64,000 nucleotides of DNA. It comes from Arachis hypogaea. Lineage: Eukaryota; Streptophyta; Magnoliopsida; Fabales; Fabaceae. The stretch spans positions 51,302,598-51,366,597 of the forward strand of contig NC_092043.1 of the NCBI RefSeq assembly GCF_003086295.3, in the 5' to 3' direction. Positions within the stretch are counted from its first letter, which is position 1; each line of letters starts with the position of its first letter. Below, piece by piece: positions 23,104 through 35,045 of this stretch. The notes under the pieces are model-generated. The model was not told the origin of the DNA. It saw only the letters and a program-made list of their open reading frames with translations, and did no database searches. A program made the position numbers and the translations under genes.

Positions 23104-26100
23104 TGATAGAAAATAATTTATTCTATATTAAAAATATAAAAAAATAAAAAATCACAAAAATAGTATATACCTCACAGGGTGATATAAAACCATTTTGACC
23201 TTTGTCAAAAACATTAAAATCCAAAAAAGGAATACATTTTGAGCTCCTCTTTTGCATCATTTTTGAATTGCAATTGGCATTTTTTAAAAAAGGGAATACA
23301 TTAGAATCAAAAGAAAGCTAAAATTCAGGATGCTCTTTGATATTTTGTTTTAAACATACCAAAGTTACAATGCAAAGATTCTCAAGAATGGACTCTCAAT
23401 AAGCAAACTAAACGGGTTTGAAGCAAATTTCTGTTTTATTTTATTAGGGAATTATTTGAACAACTGATGCATCAAATTGAATCCATTCAAAGAAACCAAA
23501 TTTCAGCTAGTGAAAACAACAATTTCATCATTGCAAAATAAAATTTTTTTTATAAAATTGCAAAGGTTAGTAATCAAACACGTAGCCCCATATGTTTTCT
23601 CCTTAGAACTGCTTTTGTGCCACCTTTCTCCTCTTCTTCTTGAGCTTGTGAAATCCAGTCACATAGTCCCTTCACAACCAAACTAAAATTCCAACTTTTA
23701 TTAATATTAATATCATTATACACTTAAACTCTAAATCACAATCACATAAGTTGCAAATTTTTTCAGCACAAACAAAAATTCTAGGAAATCAAAACCAAAA
23801 ACAAAAACAAAACGGGGCACCGCCTATTTTTCTTGGCATAACGAAGAAATAAAAAGGATTCATCATCAAAACTACCAAACTTGGAACTCACCAGAAATAA
23901 AATTACTAAACTAACATCTTCTTTTAAAGGAATCATGGACAATTCCAATCAGAAAATATTGCTTTCGACGTGTTGTTTCTTAATTCAAACTCATAAAAAA
24001 CACAAAGAATTAGTCTTTATCTCAAGATATTGTTCTTACCAAAGCAGTTCACACACAAATCATCTATATTTACTGAAAATTAACGTAACATCAACCAAAC
24101 GATCAGCGAGTGGTCAAGTCACTGCCTAAACAAGTGCAATAATTTAGCTCAACTAACCAAAATTGCTAATTAACACAATGCTACTTACCTAACACATACA
24201 TGAGACCAAGAAGTAAGTCAATGATGGCTTGAACTCAAAAAATTAAATTGCCGCTGAAACTAACAGATTGGCAAAAGATAATCCTACCGATATATCTGCT
24301 ATCCAGACTCCAACAGAGTTTCAGTAATATGAGTATCCCAAAAGTTTTCCATTAATACAGAACAGGCTCCCATGAATACACCTCCAATGTTATTAAGTGA
24401 AACTGGAAGGGTATGCGCAATCCGCAGGAGAACAAATTTTGACCAAATGAAGAACAAATTTAAAAGATGAAAAACTGATCAGCTACACATTAATTTTAAA
24501 TTAGTTGTACAGTCCAAAAACCTTGAAAAAATATTCTTACAGATTTTTTTTGGCATTACTTGATGATCTTCATTGCTCCAAACTTATCTGGTATAGAATG
24601 TCCAAAACCAAAGTATTCTTTCTTCTTTATATGTTATAGAATAAGGGCTGCTGATTACAGGCATCAAACCCAAATAAATAGAATAATCAAGAGTACTAAA
24701 GAGGATAACAAAAAGTATAACAAAATTTAATCAAAACCCAAAAATGAAATGATAGAATAATACCTCTGTTTGGGTACAGTACTATGGGGAGGTTTTTATA
24801 TGATTCATATTCGATTGCATCGGACTGGACAGAGTAAGCTGAGTTTGCATCATCCCACCCTCTTCTCCTTCTTCTGCCAGGCTTCCTTTCGTCACCATCG
24901 TGATTTCTTCTTCTTCATAACCATGACAAAATACTCACTTCCATTAGTATCATTATCAGACACTTATAATCTATATCACAACCACAAAAGTTGCAATTTT
25001 TTACAGCACAAACCGAGAAAACAAAATGGGAGTCTCCTATTTTTTTCGGCAGAAGGAAAAATAAGAAGGAAAACATGAAGGATTTTAAGTACTAACTGAA
25101 ACCCCTAGTCGGACTTGGATGAACAAATAGTGGCGGTGCCTCTCGTCGACAACAGGGTCTAAATCTCCAACGTACGTCAAACGTGTAATGAAGTGGTTCC
25201 TCACAGCTGGGCTTGCTGATGAGAGAAAAATACAAAGGAAACACATCAGCTTGTCTGTAACTCAAAGGCCTTAGCCTATTGTAATCTTCTTGTCTTATAA
25301 TCCACAGAATTAATCCATATAATATAAGCATTGTTAACAGCATTAATGATGTAACATCAGAAACAATACAAGATGAACAGCTTTAACAAAAACATCTTAC
25401 CTAAAAGTATGCTCAAAATAGAGCCTTTTTGTTTTCTTTTTTTTTTCTTTAATTTTTTCTTATAGAAGCAAAAGAGAGGGACAAAGCTCTTACCAGTACT
25501 CGAAAGTATGCTCAAAGTAACTCAGCTCGCACTGCTTCAGAGGAGTAAGCCTCCCTTGAACCAAAGACATGCACAACACCACTACACATGTTCACATTTC
25601 AGCTTAAAATGCTCTTACAGAATTATTTTTTGCTTACTTGATGATTTTCATTGCCCCAAAATTATCACTTATAGAATTTCCAAAAACAAATTCTTTTTAT
25701 TCAAACCAATTCCAGCTAATAAATTGAGAACTCAAAACATCTTTCCAGAAAATTCATATTGGCATATGTGAAGTGTTAGTGATGAGATGATTGACATACC
25801 AAATGAAGAATTTTTAACAATGTGATGCTGGGTGCAAATCCATAACACTGTTAATTTAATCTTGGATCCAATTAGTTAAATAGAAATATCACTACAGAAG
25901 AGGATAGAAAATAGTATAACAAAATTTAATCAAAATCCAAAAATAAAATGATAGAATAATATCTGTCTGCTAGGGTACTTTGGGAAGCTTTGATATGATT
26001 CATTTTCAACTGTATCGGACTGGATAAAGTAAGCTGAATTTACGGCAGGCATTGATGGAAACTTATATTTTTGGTTCTTTGGCTTTTGATTGCAGTTTAT

Positions 26101-26967
26101 AGTAAAGGAAAGCAATTAACTATTTTTTCTGTTGAAGTTAATGTATTAAAAGGAATTATATATTTAATGTAAAAGTATATATCTATAGATATTTGAATTG
26201 CATCCACAACCTAATCAGCAATATAAAGTTACATTGAATAAGTGGCTAATAAACAATCACAATGATAATACGGTTTAATAATCAAATTTCACTATTTTTG
26301 TTGAGTACTCAGACGTACTCTCTCCCTAGGTTTTCCTCTAATGATGTGTATGAATATCCTTTACACTTTTCAACTTTCAGTTTATTAAAACCCGACTCAC
26401 AGGCCAGCTTGATGGAAAGCTAAAGCTTGTATCACCAAATAAAAGAGAAGGAAATCAAACAAAATAGTCGAGTGAGAAAATCTCTTAATAGTTTCTTGTC
26501 CTTCTCATACAGTATAAACTTCATTAATATTTTACTCAACATACATGTTGCATTTCAATAAAAAAAATATTTAATGGCAGAAAATATCAGGAGAAAAAAA
26601 CACAGCTCGATTCCTACTACTACTCTCCTATTTTCAATATACAAATCCTAAAATTATAATGGAACCATCTCATCAAAGCATCACATGTTTAAGTTACAAA
26701 TAAAAAATCAACTGCCCTATGTTCATCAGAATTTAATTTAATTAAACCAAAACTTTTTTTAATTCTTACCAATGCTTTTAAATGATGAGGTAACTATTTT
26801 TAAAGATATATACTTCGTAGAATAATCTTTAAGCTTCAATTACATTGCATCATAATAAAAACAAACCAACCCATAAATAAATAGTCAAAAGTGAACTGAA
26901 AGAACAAAGAGAACTCAAAAACCACCTCACCTGACCAAAAAGAATATTATGCACAACGAAGTCAATC

Positions 26968-27049
26968 ACAATTCTCAGCTTCTTTCCTCACCACATCAAG
27001 CACTGAATCCATCAACTCAGCGCGTTCCATGTAGTGTCCTTTCGCCCAG
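26968..27049 (-). pseudogene. Beta-tubulin exon fragment in Helitron 1
   Basis: After a TATTAG acceptor the minus strand encodes [20 protein letters not shown] and then RKEAENCD, the conserved beta-tubulin segment that lies before its nucleotide-binding G-box loop. It follows the phosphatase fragment in the Helitron sense. Similarity stops after NCD, where unrelated sequence with an in-frame TGA follows. Only about 27 codons were captured or survive. Confidence 0.8.
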
Positions 27050-27215
27050 CTAATAAAAAATTATGTTCTCAACAATTTAAAGACTCATATATAAAAAAGC
27101 CATACAAATTTGTTAAGTAATAAGTGAGTTAAAGACTTTACACAATTGAAAACTCTTCGGAGTTCCTGGGCCTGGATATACAGAAACATTTGTAAATTCC
27201 AAGTTAAATACTTAC

Positions 27216-27319
27216 ATGATATAATGATGACGGCACCACCGTTTTATACTGTTCATTCAGAGAAATTACACCTTCAACACCAAGCTTCTTCAAGTCAGGA
27301 ACATCTTTAGGGGATGGCA
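27216..27319 (-). pseudogene. PTPMT1-type dual-specificity phosphatase exon in Helitron 1
   Basis: One exon with a GTGCAG acceptor and a CAT/GTAAGT donor encodes PSPKDVPDLKKLGVEGVIS and then LNEQYKTVVPSSLYH. This matches the segment upstream of the catalytic loop in plant phosphatidylglycerophosphate-phosphatase/PTPMT-like enzymes. The exon with the CX5R active site is not found nearby, so it cannot be functional. The borders are intact, meaning that the fragment was taken from genomic DNA with introns. Confidence 0.78.
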
Positions 27320-27954
27320 CTGCACCCAGCAACAAAAACGGTAATCAACAACAAACACACTTCAGTTAAACCACTAATCATGGAGACAAACAAAAATTAC
27401 AGAAAATAAAAAAAATGGAGACTTGCCTATTTTTGTCGGCATAAGAAGGAAAAAATAGGAAGGAAACATGAAGGATTTTAAGTACCTCATTCTTGGTTGA
27501 ACTGAAACCACTTGCCGGACCTGGATGAACAAATCATAAAGAACTGGTTCATCACATTCGAGGTACCTACCTCCGGTTACGAAGGAGCGGTTGCGATGCT
27601 GTTCTGCCGTGGACACGGTTCTGCAGTCGACACCCATTCGTCGCCACCTTCTTCTCCTTCTCTGTTATATTTTCTTCTTCTGCTTCGTTGTGTCTCTCTC
27701 ACCATTAACCCTCTTTACCTGCAATGTCGTCGGAGGAAGTCTTTTCCCAACCACCGCCATTCTCTACCTTCTCTTCCAGCTACTCCTTCTGTCACCGCGA
27801 GCTTCTTCTATCTTGTCCGTGAGAGAGAGAGCGAGAAAGAAATAAGAGAAAGAGAGAGATGCAGAAATTCAAAATTTGTTCACTCAATTTTTTATTTCAA
27901 ATACTGTGATTTTTTGTTCAAATTCTGATCTTTTGAAAAAGATCCCGCTCAAAA

Positions 27955-28370
27955 CCTTTTCTTTGTTTGAGTGGAAAATGGAAAAAAAGAAAAGGAAGGA
28001 AAGAAAATGGGAAGGAAAATGATTATTTTTCATTGTTTGGTTGAAGAGGAAAATTGAGGGGAAAGAAAATGGATAGAAAAAAAAGTGGTGGGGTCCATCA
28101 ATTTGTTTTCTCTCCAACATTGGAAAAAAAATGGAGAGAAAACTAATGTTTCTCTCTACTTCCAATACTACCTCTTCACTTTTTTCAATATATATTATAA
28201 TATGGGGGTAAAATTGTCTTTTTATAACATTTCTTTCCTTCTTATTTTCCTTCCAACTAAACAATCTAAAGAAAATAAAAATTCACTCAATTTTTTTCCT
28301 TTCTTTTCTTTCCTTTCTATTTCTTTCTTCTCTATTTCTTTCTTTTCAATCAAACATAGCTTAGAGTAGT
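27955..28370. repeat. Purine/pyrimidine inverted repeat near the Helitron 1 5' end
   Basis: The left half is rich in GGAAAATGG/GGAAAGAAAATGG words and the right half in CCTTTCTTTTC words, forming loose inverted arms around about 28160. The outer parts contain TTGTTTGAGTGG and its counterpart TCAATCAAACATAGC. It resembles a MITE-like foldback of a sort common in legumes. Boundaries and duplication are not clear. Confidence 0.45.
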
Positions 28371-28985
28371 CTTGTTTTTTCCAATTTTTTGTGCTACTTA
28401 TCATACAAATAAATTAGACATATCGACAAAATAGACTATATACTTGTCAAACATTCAACCAACTCCTGTTCTCCTATTATATATAGAGAGATACTAGTGC
28501 ACGACCCGTGCACGGCACAAAAATAATGAAAAACGTTAAATATATCGTATATGTTAATTAAAACTGAAAGGCATAAAATTAGTATTCAATTAATTTAAAT
28601 AATAAAAAATTATTAATTTATATAAATATATATATATAATATAATAATTAATATTTAAAATACATAAAATATTTTTTATAATAATTTAATTTATATAATT
28701 TTATAATGGTAGATAAACTATTAAAAATAAAAAAATACTAAAATCTTATGTTCTATTTAAACGTATCTTATATTTTTTTTCAGCCAATTTGTTCTTATTT
28801 TAAGCTCTAAGCATTAAGTTTTAAATTTTGTATAATTTGAATTTCATTATTAAATACAAAAAGAATAAATTTTATGGTGATATAAATTATCCCTTTGTTT
28901 TTAAAAGTGTTCCATCTATTAGATAGGATGTAATATTCAAATCAACTAAGAAAAAAAAAATCTGTTCAAAGATCGCATCTCCCAG

Positions 28986-29135
28986 TTTACATGTTTCTTG
29001 GCTTTTATGAGTTTATTAATTCAATTATATTCTTGTTATCTAACACCAACTTCAAATTGTTTTACATGTTTCTTGGCTTTTATGAGTTTATTAATTCAAT
29101 TATATTCTTGTTATCTAACACCAACTTCAAATCGT
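28986..29135. repeat. 75-bp perfect tandem duplication
   Basis: Units at 28986-29060 and 29061-29135 begin TTTACATGTTTCTTGGC and are identical until the last bases. The length is a multiple of three, so an open frame runs through both, but nothing else suggests that it is coding. Confidence 0.9.
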
Positions 29136-29771
29136 CAATTTTGGCATGTACAACATTTACCAATAAATTTGCAGTGTATCTTCATTAGCTTTTTTTTGTA
29201 CCATTTTTTCTATCATGTACACCACTTTATTTTTTACTTTAGATTATTTATCTTCATTGACATTAATTATTGTAGGGAGTCAAAAATAAAAAATACAGAA
29301 AAAAAAGTAAAATAAAGAGGAAACAAATGTATTTTATATGCCATAAAAAAACACTAAATAATGGAAAGAAAAAAAAATCAAAATTGAGTAACAATAGTTA
29401 ATAATAATAAAGAATTCGAGTTTTTAAGCTTATATCAGTTGTAAATGGTAGGTTATGCATGGGATGTGAATGAATTATTGTAACCAAGTTAAATACTGTA
29501 TTTTGACATTTATTTTCATGTAGTTCATTGGTCTAGAATTCTCACGGTTTTCAGATTTTATTGATTAACATTAGTTTTGAATGTGGAATCACCAAAAGAA
29601 GCCATTTAGATAAAGGAAAAATTGGTAAAATTGTGTGTTGAGACAAAATGAGTTAGTCATTCTCCTATATTACATTACACAAAGAGCATTTTGAAAGCCA
29701 GCCATCCCAAAAGTATTTGCTTTTAAATGAAGTTTAACATGGTAAACCAAATAGGCATGCAGATGAAGTAC

Positions 29772-30287
29772 CTCATAACAGTAATGGATATGAAGTTTTT
29801 TTAAATCCCTACAGCCAATAGGTATACCACATATAGCACCATCCCCAAGGTTTGAGTAATTTACCTTTTGAAGAATTTATAGGAACTTGCATCCTTTTCC
29901 ATCTTGAAGAAGACCAACATTAACAATTCTTTGATAGTAAAGTAATGCCAACTCAATAAGATGTATGTCATTAGAAAGTCGAGCTTAGCACCACAAATGA
30001 AAAATACAGAGAAACACACATAGCAAGCAATGAAAAACTTGACCAAATGTAAATATAAAGAGGCCAAACATGTGTCCCATGCTTCCTTATGTTGCCTATT
30101 TATTGAACGGTTAATTCATTCCTTATTTTACATACAAACTGGCAAGATCTTCCAATGGATTCTAGCCACAAAGCTCGAATATTATGACATCCATTGACTT
30201 AAGATATGTAAGTTCCTTGCATCCGGTAGCAATTGCTTCCAAACCCTTGCGACTTAGTATTAGATTCCTTAACTTGCAAACAAATTC
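29772..30287 (-). pseudogene. F-box/LRR protein (FBL4-like) fragment captured by Helitron 2
   Basis: FBL4-type proteins are SCF ubiquitin-ligase substrate receptors with AMN1-like leucine-rich repeats. The first exon (30287-30136) encodes LSRKGLEAIATGCKELTYL, then shifts frame to NGCHNIRALWLESIGRSC. After an intron, the next exon (about 29965-29772) reads ALLYYQRIVNVGLLQDGKGC, then NLGDGAICGI and IGCRDLKKLHI, ending at a proper GAG/GTACTT donor. It carries one frameshift near 30190 and one TAA where the family has glutamine (after CKFL). Exon order and introns are preserved, showing capture from genomic DNA in Helitron sense. No F-box is present. Confidence 0.85.
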
Positions 30288-31180
30288 CTGAAATTAACCA
30301 TTATTCAAAGAAAGGAGATTACTAACTAAAGCAGGAAAATAATGATAGAATTCTTAGCAGAATTCAGAATTTAACAATTGGAGACATGAGGAAAGATTGT
30401 GCAATTGCATGCAACAACACTTAAGGATCATGCAAATGGAGCTAAATAAACAATATAGTTAAGCTTATATAACTAAATGTGCTTGAACACTATCAAAGCA
30501 GTGTCAACATTGTAAATAACATGTTAAATCATATAATGATTGGTTGCATGATGATAGTTGAAAGACACAAAGCATCATATGGTACATTCAACATGGCTAA
30601 TAATTTAATAAAAAATAGCAGCATTCATTTACATATATGGTGCATTCTTTCTAATTTATAATCTTCGGGATCTGATTATTCTTGCTTATAGTTTCATTCT
30701 TGTCTATCTGGTTAAAAAGGTACATTCCAAAATTCTAAAGAGAAATGGTATATTAGCACTACAAAATTTATGCCAAAGAGCATACATCTTGTAATGATGA
30801 AGCAGTGACTGCATATTATTTTTTGTTTCCTGCAACTCATCTCTTTACCTAAACATCCATACAATTAGTGAAGCTCTTTCCCAAATCAAAATCAAGTTGC
30901 ACCAAAAAAATTATCATCAAGTACAAACCCAATCAATTGGTGAGACTTTAAGTAATAAACCAAACTGAAAGTTTGACCCATAAACCTTACAATGACAAAA
31001 ATAAAAAACCTATAAAATAGATAATAAATCATTAATAATTTACCTCATTAGTAAGCTTCAAATACAATATACCCTTGTAAAAATTTCAGATTCATCTAAT
31101 GTATTTGGTCTTCAATCCATGTCCCTGAAATTTTAAACACATTATATGAAACTAAAAGAAATGAATCATAAGATAGTACT

Positions 31181-31181
<1 letters not shown>

Positions 31182-31234
<53 letters not shown>
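31182..31234. repeat. (ATA)n microsatellite
   Basis: About 17 uninterrupted trinucleotide units inside Helitron 2, likely to vary in length between genotypes. Confidence 0.95.
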
Positions 31235-31506
31235 TTCATTTTATTTACCCACAAAAAAAGAAAGATTAAATAAAACTAAGTGATAGCATCCATGTAAAAA
31301 GCAGCTTCAGGTGAGTAATTTTGTATCAACAATTAATGATTATCTTTGGCTCTTTTGGAGCTTATAAGAACAAAAGGAACCCCTATTTTGAAGCAGAAGT
31401 GAGGTGGGCATTGTGCATACAAAAGCAGTTATACACCAAAATGCATTACGAACCATAAAGCTATCATAAACACTAACTGATGAGTGAGAAAGAGAGAGAT
31501 AGAGAA

Positions 31507-31617
31507 AGTGACCTGAACAATGGAAAACTCCAAAATCCATTCACGCTTGAAAACGTAATGCAACCCAAAAGGTAGACCAATGGAGAAACCCTCAACTTTA
31601 CCCTTCCAATCACTCAA
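31507..31617 (-). other. Unidentified exon-like fragment in Helitron 2
   Basis: A minus-strand stretch reads SDWKGKVEGFSIGLPFGLHY and then FKREWILEF, ending at a CAG/GTCACT donor-like site. It may be a captured exon. I cannot name the gene. Confidence 0.3.
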
Positions 31618-34039
31618 AACCCGTCACTGATTGCCCTAATGTAGTTGTCGATGCCGCAAAGAGCAAGAAAATTAACGAAACCCTGGCAGGGGCATTCCTT
31701 GCAAGGTCTAACTCGTGTGTAAAAACATGCTTGGGCAAGTATAGTTCCATATGTTTGACCCTAAAACTTGGTTAATAGCCATGGATAATAACACAGACCA
31801 GAGAGTAAGAGCCCTTTCCTATGATTAAGATCATCTACATTGCAATGATACTGTCACCAACTTCACATGCTACATAATATCACAAAAGTCATGTAAAATT
31901 ATAAATATACATTAATAGAGCAGCAGTCAAAATAATAATGATAATAAGAGAAAGGAAAAGTATGAGAAACCAATGGAATATTTATACAATGTGTACAATG
32001 GAGGTTTATGGAGTATTAGAGATATAACCATTAGTGTTACCTTTTCCCATTAGCTGAAGCTTTTGGGATGAGTGGTATCATGATATGGTATTAGAGCGCT
32101 AGATCCGAAAGGTTTAAGTTTTTGGGAAGATGTTTATTATTCCTAGTACTCGGATGGTTGTTCTAAATAGTATGGGGGATGTTCATTTTGTAACTCAATA
32201 GCCCATTGTACACATTGTACAAATAGTCCATTGTCTCCCTAGCGGGATCCTAAGAGAAATACAATTATGGACGTTCAAAAGAGCATAGAATATTATATAT
32301 CACATAAGCAAGTCTTTTGAGAACTTCATAGCTCTAAATCATTTAAGAAATATGAATAGCTATTTTTCTAGAAAATAGGATGCACAATGTACGCAATCCA
32401 AAATGGTTGATCTCTAAACTCTCATTATGTAGAATAATAGGTTCTCATAAATGGAAGAGTCTAAGAAAGAACTATCTTAATTCTATAGGAACAGAAGCTT
32501 TCAAAAGAAAAATTGAAAAAATAGTTTAAATGCATATATTTGCCAAACATAAAATTTTCAAGATAAAAGTCACCATCTCAACAAAAATTAGCTGAAAAAA
32601 TATAGCATGTGTAGTTAGAGCGTGAATATTCAATAATAAAAGCTAAAGCAGAAAAAAATAAAAAGCTTCATGATTCTTTTTAAAAAAATAAATTGGCTTC
32701 TTATTTAATTGGATCCTTATATAGAGGAGAAATTTGCCATGTCTAGTAAGATATTTAGATAGTACATGTACTAAGATTGACAATAGTAAAATAATAAAGT
32801 AGTGAATTGAAATTTACACCTTGAATTATGTACTTCTGCTGATAGTGGATTTAGATACCGAAAGCACCCACCAATGTTAGTATAGAAAAAGTTTTCCTAA
32901 AAGAAAAAGAATTAACTAAAATAAGAAAACATACTAACCTGAATTTAAGTCTTGAACTCTATTATCATTAATACCATATAAATTGATGTTCAATGCTTAG
33001 TTAACATATAATTTGGCTACATGTATAGGGTGCATCCCATATCTATCCTTAAACTCTAAGAAAACATAAAATTTGAATACAATCCTATGTAAATTTAGAC
33101 TATCATCTTCTAAAATAAATAGAATTTAATTAGATGGTAAATGAAGACTACCATCGTGTTTATGCTTTGAAATCAGCGGACTCAAGTTGTTCCCCACTTC
33201 CCCCACCTTGTACACTAAACCAATTTATTTAAAAAAAAATCACGATGGGTAAGATCACAAAATTTATTTCAATTGCAAGGAATATAACAAAGAGATCCTT
33301 CTTACATATTGCTATTGCTCACTCCCAAATACCGAACCAATCTCTGTATTTCTGCTGCATGCTCTGCTGCTTCAATACCCGTTTTGTATTAGACTCGGAA
33401 ACTATCTCAAGCAAAGGTGCCTTGCTCTACTTAGATCAACCATTCAACCTACCATGAAAACACCAGAAACTTCAACACTCTTTTATCATGGATACAGGTG
33501 GTTGAGCATATTATGTGTGATCTAACCATGAAATAACTAAAGGTAGTCGAGGGATTGTCCAAATATAGATGTGTTAAAAAAATATGTAACTCAGTACAAC
33601 AGATGCACAACAAATAAAAACAACATATTAAGCACTAACGTTAGAAATAACTAAAGTTCCAAAAAAGAGGAAAAAAGAATTACCTGTAGATACCAAACTC
33701 CATGATCAAAGCTCAAAAGGAGATACCGAACCATGTTTCACAGACAGCTGATTTGATTTTGTTGTCTAATACTGCAGCTCCCAGTATTAGAGAGCGAGAG
33801 AAAGAGTGATGAGAAGAAAAAATTGGAAAACATTATTTGTGAGGATAATGAAAATGAACATGTACAAATGATTTTTTTTTTCAAATTAATTTTCAATTCA
33901 AAATTTAAATTTTGAAATAATAAAATTTGTAGATTAAACAAATAATAATCATTTACATGATTTATCTAATTAATTAATTAAAACAAACAAAATAATAACC
34001 ATGAACGCCGATTAGATCTCACAGCTCTGTTCTGCTGTG

Positions 34040-34340
34040 CTTTCGGCTTTCATAGTCTCACTGTATGTGCTCTCTATGAACGCCACTTAGTACTTTCCAG
34101 CTATATGCTTTCTTCCGCTGCTTCCTCCTCCGTATCCATCACCACACATGGATAGTTACCACGAACTCCACCACACCCACTGCGACCACCACGTCATACC
34201 ATCGTCCACCACCACAGCAATCGGCACCTCATCCACCGCCGTAACCCTACCACCACCGCTGGCGTTGCCTCCACCGCGATGACTCCCCTGAAGTTTGGAG
34301 CCATCAGGTACAATGACATCTTCTGCCTTGGTGAGTACAT
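34040..34340. other. GC-richer block near the Helitron 2 5' end
   Basis: CCACCAC-rich sequence with an open stretch ending in LKFGAIRYNDIFCL followed by a GTGAGT donor on the plus strand. It may be the first exon of a captured gene, in antisense to the Helitron. The source gene is unknown. Confidence 0.3.
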
Positions 34341-34761
34341 GAACTTTATAACCTCCATCTCCAACTTAATTAGGAACAGGAAGAAGAAACAAACGGAAGA
34401 AGGGAAGGAAAAAAAGAGGAGGAACTGACGATGAAAGAGAAGAATTAAAGAAGAAGAGGAGGAAGAGAGAAAAATGAAACAGAGAATGGAGAACGTAAAT
34501 GATGAAAAATTGGGAATGAATTCCTTTTTTAATTGATTTTGAATTCGAAATTTGAAATTTCAAGGGAGTTTGTACATGTAAAGTAGGCACGATGTTCAGA
34601 AGAGTAGTGGAATGCGAATGATTTGATCATGGGGTATTATTGTAATAAACACCATACATAAAAAAATTTGAAAAAATCTAAAGGATGCCACATAGGAATT
34701 CCACTACTGAATAAACCTTCTTTTAAAGGATTGTTATAGAATAGAATAAGACAGGATAAGA

Positions 34762-35045
34762 TTGTTCAACCATATATTTTTATCAATAAATTTAGTTCTG
34801 TCAATAACTTATAGTTCACAGTTATAATCGTAAATGTATGTTACTAAAATAAGATGTTTTCTTCGTCTAACATGAAGAAAAAAACCAATCAAGATTCCAA
34901 GTGACGTATCTAAATGGTCATTTTTTATTAACCAAGAACATGGAAGGGAACAAAAAGGGAGATATGCCTTCTTCTTTTAAGAAATACAAATACCAACTTA
35001 GTCAAAAGCACACAATTCAAACAACACAATAGGACACATACCTTC
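34762..35045. repeat. Duplicated segment Y, copy B, middle part
   Basis: Matches 7712-7928 with some length differences (for example GTTACTAAAATAAGA and GGAGATATGCCTT-type words). It ends where the foldback element begins; the match resumes at about 46075. Confidence 0.8.

Larger units (their letters stand above)
23690..27600. repeat. Diverged internal repeats of Helitron 1
   Basis: A unit containing a CCTATTTTT-TCGGCA-type core followed by GGATTTTAAGTAC-like sequence occurs near 23700-23870, 24945-25095 and 27330-27490. A second block, TTACTTGATGATTTTCATTG through TATAACAAAATTTAATCAAA, recurs at about 24545-24765 and 25635-25965. The copies are diverged and spaced by about 1.1-2.4 kb, so Helitron 1 grew by internal segmental duplication. 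The inter-unit sequence holds short exon-like pieces I cannot name. Confidence 0.65.
20971..28491 (-). mobile_element. Helitron 1, non-autonomous, gene-capturing
   Basis: Read on the minus strand, the element starts TCTCTCTATATATAATAGG (28491 downwards) and ends with ...CCCGGGTTTTACACTAG at 20971. It shows a 5' TC, a 3' CTAG, a short AACCCGGGTT palindrome just before the end, and no target duplication. It sits between A (20970) and T (28492), the classical AT target. The paralogous copy A site (7709-7712) is uninterrupted, which proves insertion. At 7,521 bp it has no Rep/helicase, so it relied on an autonomous partner. It holds exon fragments of a PTPMT1-type phosphatase and of beta-tubulin, both in Helitron sense, plus an internally repeated block. 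Confidence 0.88.
28494..34761 (-). mobile_element. Helitron 2, non-autonomous, gene-capturing
   Basis: On the minus strand it begins TCTTATCCTGTCTTATTC (34761 downwards) and ends ...CGTGCACTAG at 28494. Immediately before the CTAG is a perfect 7-bp hairpin, GTGCACG-GGT-CGTGCAC. It lies between A (28493) and T (34762), and the flanks rejoin as TATTGTTC exactly as in copy A. The 6,268 bp contain no Rep/helicase gene. It includes a captured F-box/LRR gene fragment (29772-30287), a 75-bp tandem duplication and a trinucleotide microsatellite. Only a TA dinucleotide of host DNA separates it from Helitron 1. Confidence 0.88.

Noticed and set aside
28494..34761. Helitron 2 as a nested insertion inside one 13.8-kb Helitron
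   Set aside because: The junction at 28490-28494 supplies a complete 5' end for Helitron 1, a TA spacer matching the empty site, and a complete 3' end for Helitron 2. Two adjacent elements fit every base better than nesting.
20971..34761. Rep/helicase gene for Helitron autonomy
   Set aside because: No open frame of suitable length or with a helicase or HUH motif was found; both elements are non-autonomous.
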